Assembly: GCA_012295275.1 (NCBI GenBank)
Contig: CM022673.1
Location: 928,605-971,104 of the forward strand
Length of the DNA stretch: 42,500 bases
Reading direction: 5' to 3'
Origin: Chrysomallon squamiferum
Taxonomy: Eukaryota > Mollusca > Gastropoda > Neomphalida > Peltospiridae
Shown here: positions 29,660-42,500 of the stretch, one piece after another
Position numbering within the stretch: the stretch's first letter is position 1
Layout of the letters: each line of letters starts with the position of its first letter
The notes under the pieces: model-generated
What the model was told of the DNA's origin: nothing
Database searches by the model: none
What the model saw: only the letters and a program-made list of their open reading frames with translations
Program-made: the position numbers and the translations under genes

Positions 29660-30050
29660 GTTCAGAAACCCGCCAGCATCTAGACAACATTACGTCACAT
29701 CTGTTCAGATACCCTCTCGAAGTTCGATATCATGATGTCAAAGTTGTTCAGATACCCGCCCGCTGGTCGACATTATGACGTCACAGCTGTTCAGATACCC
29801 GCCCGCTGGTCGATATTATGACGTCACAGCTATTCAGATACCCTCTCACCGTGCAACATTATGACGTCACAGCTGTTCAGATACCCGCCCGCCGATAGAC
29901 ATCGTAATATTACAACTGTTCAGATACTCCCTCGACGTTCGACAAAATGACGTCATAGCTGTTCAGATATCCGCCCGCCGTTCGATATCATGACATCATA
30001 GTTGTTCATAAACCCGCCCGCCGTTCGACATCATAACATCTATATTGCAG
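29660..30050 (+). repeat. 43-bp minisatellite with CRE-like TGACGTCA in each unit
   Basis: GTTCAGATACCCGCCCGC begins units at 29660, 29703, 29746, 29789, 29832, 29875, 29918 and 29961, exactly 43 bases apart, with a ninth, partial unit at 30004. Thirty bases into each unit is the palindrome TGACGTCA or a derivative, at 29690, 29733, 29776, 29819, 29862, 29905, 29948 and 29991. It is intact at 29776, 29819, 29862 and 29948. The array is much richer in G+C than its surroundings. Confidence 0.95.
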
Positions 30051-30635
30051 TTCATTAAAACTGTTCAGTTTAGTAAATTGCGTCATTAACTTGTCTGTTT
30101 AGAAAGAACTTCAGTTTGATTATTGTTGTATTTCAAATTATATTTGATACGGTAATTAATCGCCAACAGACAGTGTAAAGCAATTGAAATTCTTTGTTCT
30201 TAAACAATTAAATCAGTTAAAACTAATTTAATGTCACCTTTATCTTATAATACACTACTCTTGCATTTTGTACATAAACTGAATTAACAAACAAAAACAA
30301 AATCCGCTTAAATGGATCTTTAACCATTTTTGTACATGTTCACATAGCTCAGATTGTAATTAAGTCTCATCGATATCTAAAATTTGCAGTACATATTAAA
30401 TACATTCATTATCTAAATTAATCAGTGCAGTTACAACAACAAATACAAACATCTAATGGCATATTACACATGAAACAAGGCATTAAACAGGTCAAGGATG
30501 ATTCCACGTGATACAGTATTAACTAAACATTGGCGATTAAAACTGGCCATATAGTTCTGTGTAATAAGATCTGGTTTTAACAGAACTGTATGATAACTGT
30601 ATAATGTCAGATACATGTAAGCTTAATTTTTGCTA
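30051..30635. other. No gene seen
   Basis: AT-rich sequence without coding signature between the 43-bp minisatellite and an ATT tract. Confidence 0.5.
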
Positions 30636-30637
30636 CT

Positions 30638-30638
30638 G

Positions 30639-30698
<60 letters not shown>

Positions 30699-30699
30699 G
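30638..30699 (+). repeat. (ATT)n microsatellite with GTT-rich right flank
   Basis: About 20 ATT triplets, then GTT/GTC/GCT trinucleotides to about 30830. The asparagine/serine-rich minus-strand frame over it is an artefact. Confidence 0.95.
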
Positions 30700-31374
30700 T
30701 GTAGTTGCTATTGTCGTCGTCGTTGTCGTTGTTGTTATTGTTGTTACTGATACTGATGTTGTTGCTGTAATTGTTGTTTTTATTGTTGAAGTTGTTCTTA
30801 CTGCTGCTGCTGTTGCTTCTGTTGCTACTGATACTATACTGTTTTATCATCATCATCATTATTACATTTCTTTATAATGATACTCAATTCTATTGTTCAG
30901 CTATAAATCAGCCCTTTCTAAAAAATGTCCTATTCTTCTTTTCCCCTGAAAACCTATAACTGTTCTTAAATATGAATATTTTCACGATTTGTAATCTTCG
31001 TTCATATATATTCCACTGGAAATGAAACGAGAGAACCCTTTTGAACCTTACAACAGATTTCATGTGTAGGCATGTCTCTCTCCACATGCACAGCCACAGA
31101 TATACTTTCAACGGTGCCAAAGTGTACGGATTATGCATATTAGAATTAGGATGAAATTTCAAAGGTATTATAACATAAATACGTAATTGTCTTGACGTTA
31201 ATCATCTCTTCTGTGCGCCACTTTTAGCTTCACGGTATCACTTCTACATGAATTATGATATCGTTTCACAATAATTGTCAAGTGTACTTTCCTTTCAGAA
31301 AGCTAACCAATAACTGTTCCTTAGATTATCACCAAAAGGTTTCGATCAGTAATTATGCTCTAGCTGATTAAGAG

Positions 31375-31515
31375 TGTATGTGTATGTATGTATGTATGTA
31401 TGTATGTATGTATGTATGTATGTATGTATGTATGTATGTATGTATGTATGTATGTATGTATGTATGTATGTATGTATGTATGTATGTATGTATATATATG
31501 TATGTATGTATGTAT
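31375..31515 (+). repeat. (GTAT)n microsatellite, about 140 bp
   Basis: Nearly perfect GTAT tetranucleotides. Confidence 0.97.
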
Positions 31516-31527
31516 TTTTTATTTTTT

Positions 31528-31627
31528 ATTTATTAGGACATTTTTTTAGCTATTGATCATGATCGTAATATCTGGGTTGTTTTAGATTTATAATTTTTAT
31601 TTTGGGGTATAATTTTCTTTTAAAAAA
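31528..31627 (+). repeat. Dispersed repeat of about 95 bp, copy 1
   Basis: TTTATTAGGACATTTTT, then TATTGATCATGATCGTAA, ATCTGGG, TGTTTTAGATTT and GGTATAAT are shared in the same order and spacing with 34099-34199. The family is not identified; the A-rich right end suggests a retroposed fragment. Confidence 0.8.
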
Positions 31628-31671
31628 TAAATGTATGTATGTATGTATGTATGTGTGGATAGATGTATGTG

Positions 31672-31676
<5 letters not shown>

Positions 31677-31707
<31 letters not shown>
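31677..31707 (+). repeat. (TA)n microsatellite
   Basis: TA dinucleotides following GTAT units at 31631-31676. Confidence 0.9.
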
Positions 31708-31709
<2 letters not shown>

Positions 31710-32309
31710 CAAAGAATGTAGCAACAGGAGCAGCAGCAGTAGTAATAGCCTTAGTACTAGTATATTTATATTAATTTAAAAATATACGTATTAATATCAC
31801 AGTTTTTATTCCAAAAAGTTCAAAAATAACAAAATCTAACCTATGAAAATGAAACTTTTAAACTGTTTTCTTTGTCAGTGTTGTTGAAATTTATCACTTT
31901 ATGATAATAAAGCTCCTAGGAAGACACCAAGGGAAAATTCAGACGACAGTAAATTTGAAGCTGTCTTCCTTAATGTCGATGTGCTGAAAGAAATGTTTAT
32001 ATGTGTCGACAAGTGGGGTGTTTTGGAAGAGAGTATTTTGCAAGCTTTTCACAAGGTTAATGCTTACAATGTGTGTAGTGTTGTTAATCAAGATGTTCTA
32101 AATCAGTGGACGCGTGTAGGAAAGAAAGAGGGACAAAGAAAGAAAAGTTATGAAAGAAGGTCATCACAACGTACCTGTTTTTAGGAATAAAACATTTGTT
32201 CCCTAAAGAGAAAAAAAGTTAAAATAATTAGTGAGTGTCGGAAACAAATTATATTCTGGCGAGTAGTTTTATTAATGGAGAGATAGGCACGTGTAATTTA
32301 AACACATTA

Positions 32310-32450
32310 ATACTTTTTTTTTTTTTTTTTTTTTTTTTATTGTAGACTACAAATTCAAACAGAGGAAATATTAATGTTAATTCTGTTCTCTTATTTTTCT
32401 TTTATTACTTTTATTTATTTATTTTTTTTTTTTTTTTTTTTTTTTTTTTG
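32310..32450 (+). repeat. Two poly-T tracts
   Basis: T runs of about 28 bases at 32312-32339 and about 28 bases at 32422-32449, in AT-rich sequence. Confidence 0.9.
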
Positions 32451-32604
32451 TATTTACCATTGCATTCAATAGTCTGTCAGTGGTAATCAACGAATTATTG
32501 AGAAAAAACAACGTACACACGCATTCACATACATATCTCCTTTTTCTTTCTCTGTTTTTACTGTGGATAGTTATTTTTAAATTTTCAAAGGTATTTATCG
32601 ATTT

Positions 32605-33022
32605 AAAACGATGACATCTAATAACACTTAAACACTCAGCTGATTCCACATTTATGTTGAACAGGTAAAACGGAGATATGATGCTGATGGTTTTATGCAA
32701 CATGCTGAAGTAAAATAAAACTTGATGCATTCTGATGTAATAAAATGGCAATTCATGCTTTTGGTTTTAGTATACATTTGATTAAAATGCCAACTACACC
32801 CTGATGTTCATTAAGATAAAGAGTGACATTGAGAGAGAGAGAAAAAAGACAGATACAAAACGATGACATCTAATAATACTTAAACACTCAGCTGATTCCA
32901 AACTCATGTTGACAAGTTAGAACGTCACACGGAGATAAGATGTTAATCATTTTATATTATGCAACATGCACATTTTTATTAAAATGCCAACTACAGTGTG
33001 ATGTTAATTGAGAGAGAAAAAA

Positions 33023-33024
<2 letters not shown>
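32605..33024 (+). repeat. 252-bp tandem duplication, two diverged copies
   Basis: AAAACGATGACATCTAATAA starts copies at 32605 and 32857. Both continue with CTTAAACACTCAGCTGATTCC, then GCAACATGC, ATTAAAATGCCAACTACA and a GAGAGAG end. The second copy lacks about 70 bases between GCAACATGC and ATTAAAATGCC. Confidence 0.9.
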
Positions 33025-33398
<374 letters not shown>

Positions 33399-33659
33399 TG
33401 TGTGTTTTACTAATAATTTATTTAATTGGTTGTTGTCCCTCTGATTAGTTAATTAATTAATAGAATATCTACAATTCTACCCTTCAGTTTGCTTCCGCAT
33501 CCCGGCATTTCCAAATTACAGTCCCTTTTTCCATAATTATATAATTATCATAAAGCGTCTCATTTACATCTTGGTAATCTATTTTACAATTAGTATCATA
33601 ATACTTTATTAGTTCCTGTCTTCATTTTCTAGCTGTTACTGTTCTTATTAACATCAACA

Positions 33660-33945
33660 TTATTATTAATACTAGTTGTAGTGGTAGTAGTTGTTGTTAT
33701 GGGTAGCAGCAGTAATAGTGCCAGTGGCTTTGGTAATAGTGAAAACAGTCGCGGTAATAGTGATGTTCATCTAATAGCCGTAGTGTGGCGGTGGTGGTAA
33801 TAGTAGTAGTATTAGGAACAGTGGTGTTTGTTGTCGTAGTCATAGTAGAGTAACAGTAGTAGTAACAGAAATAGTAGTAGTAGATTTAGAATAGTAGTAG
33901 TGGTAGTAGAGTAGCAGTAGTAGTAGTAGTAGTAGTAGGGTTTTT
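33660..33945 (+). repeat. (GTA)n/(TAG)n imperfect trinucleotide repeat
   Basis: GTAGTAG units, interrupted by GTGGTAATAG-type variants, across about 285 bases. Confidence 0.88.
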
Positions 33946-34098
33946 TTGTGCCTGAGAAATTAAAAAATTCTTTGGTTCATAAATCATTAGAATATACTGA
34001 AAGAGAAAACATTTTTTGTTTATTATTGTTTTGAGGGTGGTTTATTTAATTATTTCTGTATTTTAGTTGTTTATTTATTTATTTATTTTTTTTTTTTG

Positions 34099-34199
34099 AT
34101 TTATTAGGACATTTTTGAGTTATTGATCATGATCGTAACATCTGGGATGTTTTAGATTTTTATTTGTTTTATTTTTCGGTATAATATTGTTTAAAAAAA
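34099..34199 (+). repeat. Dispersed repeat of about 95 bp, copy 2
   Basis: Collinear with the copy at 31528-31627, including the palindrome GATCATGATC, and ends in an A-rich tail. Confidence 0.8.
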
Positions 34200-34269
34200 A
34201 ACTAAAGACCAAAAAAAAATCAACCTAGTATTCGTGTGAACATAAGAAAAGCACATTTATTGACCACAC

Positions 34270-34533
34270 GTACACATACAGACATACACACGTACACATA
34301 CAGACATAATCACGTACACATACAGACATACACACGTACACATACAGACATACACACGTACACATACAGACATACACACGTACACATACAGACATAATCA
34401 CGTACACATACAGACATACACACGTACACATATAGACATACACACATACACATACAGACATAATCACGTACACATACAGACATACACACGTACACATATA
34501 GACATACACATGTACACATACAGGCATAATCAC
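34270..34533 (+). repeat. 22-bp tandem array, 12 copies with higher-order pattern
   Basis: Units GTACACATACAGACATACAC plus AC, or the same with an ATAATCAC end, follow each other 12 times without indels. The ATAATCAC form falls at units 2, 6, 9 and 12. Confidence 0.96.
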
Positions 34534-36331
34534 CGACTGAAATAATACAAAAATATAGAAAGCCAATCGTGTCTGTTTAATAAAATATACAACAGATTTA
34601 TAAACAAATACGATAACAAACAATGATGTAAGAATCGTCTGTCATTAATGGATCATTCTAATATTGATGATCAGCCAGTGATTTAATTCATCATTCAAAT
34701 TCATCATCCAAATCCATCATCTCTTCAGTGTTAGAAATGGTTATTTCATTCACATTTTGTCAGCTAAGTTTCTGTAATTCTAGAAGTATTGTGAAAAATA
34801 TAGATGGCAATAATATTTAGCTATGCCTCAAGCATATAATAAATGTATTAGGCAAAGCTATTAAATATTGAATGTGGTTTTTTATCATTGTCTGCTACCG
34901 TCAGATGCTCTAGCGTCGTCTCTATTAACTATATTTTTAGGGGTAAATTTTACTTTGTTACAAACGGATTAAGTAAAGTTTATGTAATTACACAGACAGG
35001 CAAGCAAACACATTCACGTTTAAAATACGTTTATCTATAATATTTTGTTAATGTATACATAAATGAATAAAGCGCAGAAGACACCGCATGTTAAGTTTCG
35101 AATATAAAATTAGTAAAGTTTTTTCCTAATGTAATATGTAGAAAAACTAAATTTCACTTAATCGAATTTTAATATGCTAATATATAAATCATGAAAAGCG
35201 ATATATTTCTTTATCGCATTTTAAACAATATTAAATTATCTCTGAATACATCAGTCGAACTCTTCAAGAAACAAGCAATTTGTTGTAAGTATTTAAATTG
35301 TAGTTTAAGTCATCGATCTTGGTCATGCTTTTAAAATGTCTTTATTTTAGTAAATCAGTGAAAACAGATACTTCTTACAACGGACAAAGAACTTCATTCT
35401 GTGTCAGCGGACAAAACACATCACCCGCAGTGATAACACACTGTTATGTGATAAATGTCCTTATACTTTTATTCTGAAGCTAAATTATCTACTTCTACAA
35501 TCATTTCACAATCACTCCAAGAGCTAAACATTTTGTTTGGTCAATTTTGAAATAACGTCACTTGATTCTTAATCTTGTCCTTTTGATTCAGTGTCTGCCA
35601 CGCACGTATCTCTGATTACACATCAAGCCATGGAAATCCCTGGACTCTTTTCCGTGAGAGACACCAAACACATCTGGACATAGGCGAGTGTCTTGCTCTG
35701 GGACAAGTTTGAATGACCCCCAGTCATCCCTCAGAATGTATTTAATTGTATGTATCTATAGCAGTGTCAAAGTGTACACATGCCTGTCTGTTTGTATGTT
35801 CATATAAGCATTTACATATGTACACACGCCTGTATGTGTCTATGTGTGAATGTATTTATATATATATGCAAGTATATAATATGTATGTGTGTCGCTGTGT
35901 ATGTATATTTGTGTGTATACAAGTATTTATATATATGTTTATATATGTATATACTTAGGTACATGTGTATGTGTGTCACTAGGTACGAGTATTTCTATAT
36001 TTATATGTAAGTGTATATATATACAGATATAGATCCTGAAGTTAGATTTACTTCATTAAATGTAGATGATCTTATATTCTATTAACCTATTGTTCATTTT
36101 TGGACAAATAAGTAACAAGTTAACTGAGAGGAAATTGGATCACTTATTTGGTTAACTAAATATTTACACAATAATTTTTGTTCGAATTGTCACAATAAAA
36201 ATGCTGCCTGAAATATAACTGACCCGTAGATACGATGACCCAATTAATGGTTGTATCCCGTGATTCATTATTATCTCACTTTCAAGTAATTATAACACTC
36301 ATCAGCCAGTGAGAAAAAACTGCAACAACGA
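34534..36331. other. Gene-free flank, includes probable 3' UTR side of the sulfatase
   Basis: No exon was found. TG/TA-rich simple sequence lies at 35745-36020. On the minus strand, possible polyadenylation hexamers for the sulfatase are ATTAAA at 35746-35741 and AATAAA at 35473-35468, which would imply 3' UTRs of about 0.6 or 0.85 kb. Confidence 0.4.

Positions 36332-42500
<6,169 letters not shown>

Noticed and set aside
29660-30050. Regular 43-bp spacing that could suggest a CRISPR-like array
   Set aside because: Repeats are contiguous with no unique spacers, and the window is clearly eukaryotic. It is a minisatellite.
31888-32184. Plus open frame of about 98 codons containing DSKFEAVFLNVDVLKEM
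   Set aside because: The composition is protein-like, but there is no suitable ATG at its start, no splice partner and no recognised family. It may be a transposon scrap; I could not support it as a gene.

Overview
The window is animal genomic DNA from an intron-rich, AT-rich genome loaded with simple repeats: long (CT)n/(GA)n, (ATT)n, (GTAT)n and (CA)n tracts plus several minisatellites. Genes are split into small exons with GT-AG introns. The repeat style, the tRNA-derived SINE-like pieces and the two gene types fit a lophotrochozoan, most likely a mollusc, but nothing here fixes the species.

Layout. (1) 382-3359, plus strand: the last five exons of a small secreted or surface-anchored cysteine-rich protein that I do not recognise by name. 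It is built of two six-cysteine modules, each encoded by an exon pair, followed by a hydrophobic C-terminal tail. The signal-peptide exon lies upstream of 382, probably outside the window. (2) 3600-36300: a gene-poor stretch of about 33 kb. It holds microsatellites, three tRNA-derived SINE-like fragments (4309-4441, 5284-5340, 20190-20287), a degenerate 25-bp minisatellite (15480-16170), a degenerate 34-bp one (16870-17510), a 63-copy 18-bp array inside older 25-bp repeats (21640-24760), a 43-bp minisatellite carrying CRE-like TGACGTCA palindromes (29660-30050), a 252-bp tandem duplication running into a large (GA)n array (32605-33396), a 22-bp array with higher-order structure (34270-34533) and a 95-bp dispersed repeat (31528, 34099). 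No convincing protein gene was found here; two short open frames are noted as weak candidates. (3) 36332-42500, minus strand: the C-terminal half (eight exons, about 279 residues) of an arylsulfatase B-family lysosomal sulfatase. The 5' half with the C-x-P-S-R formylglycine motif lies beyond the right edge. The gene has a GC-AG intron and a one-base deficit in a homopolymer that breaks the frame of one exon.

The two genes have no evident functional link. The sulfatase would act in lysosomal or secreted glycosaminoglycan sulfate removal; the cysteine-rich protein would be exported. All exon calls come from reading splice sites and reading frame by eye. The phases of all twelve exon-exon joins within the window agree once the single-base deficit is allowed for.
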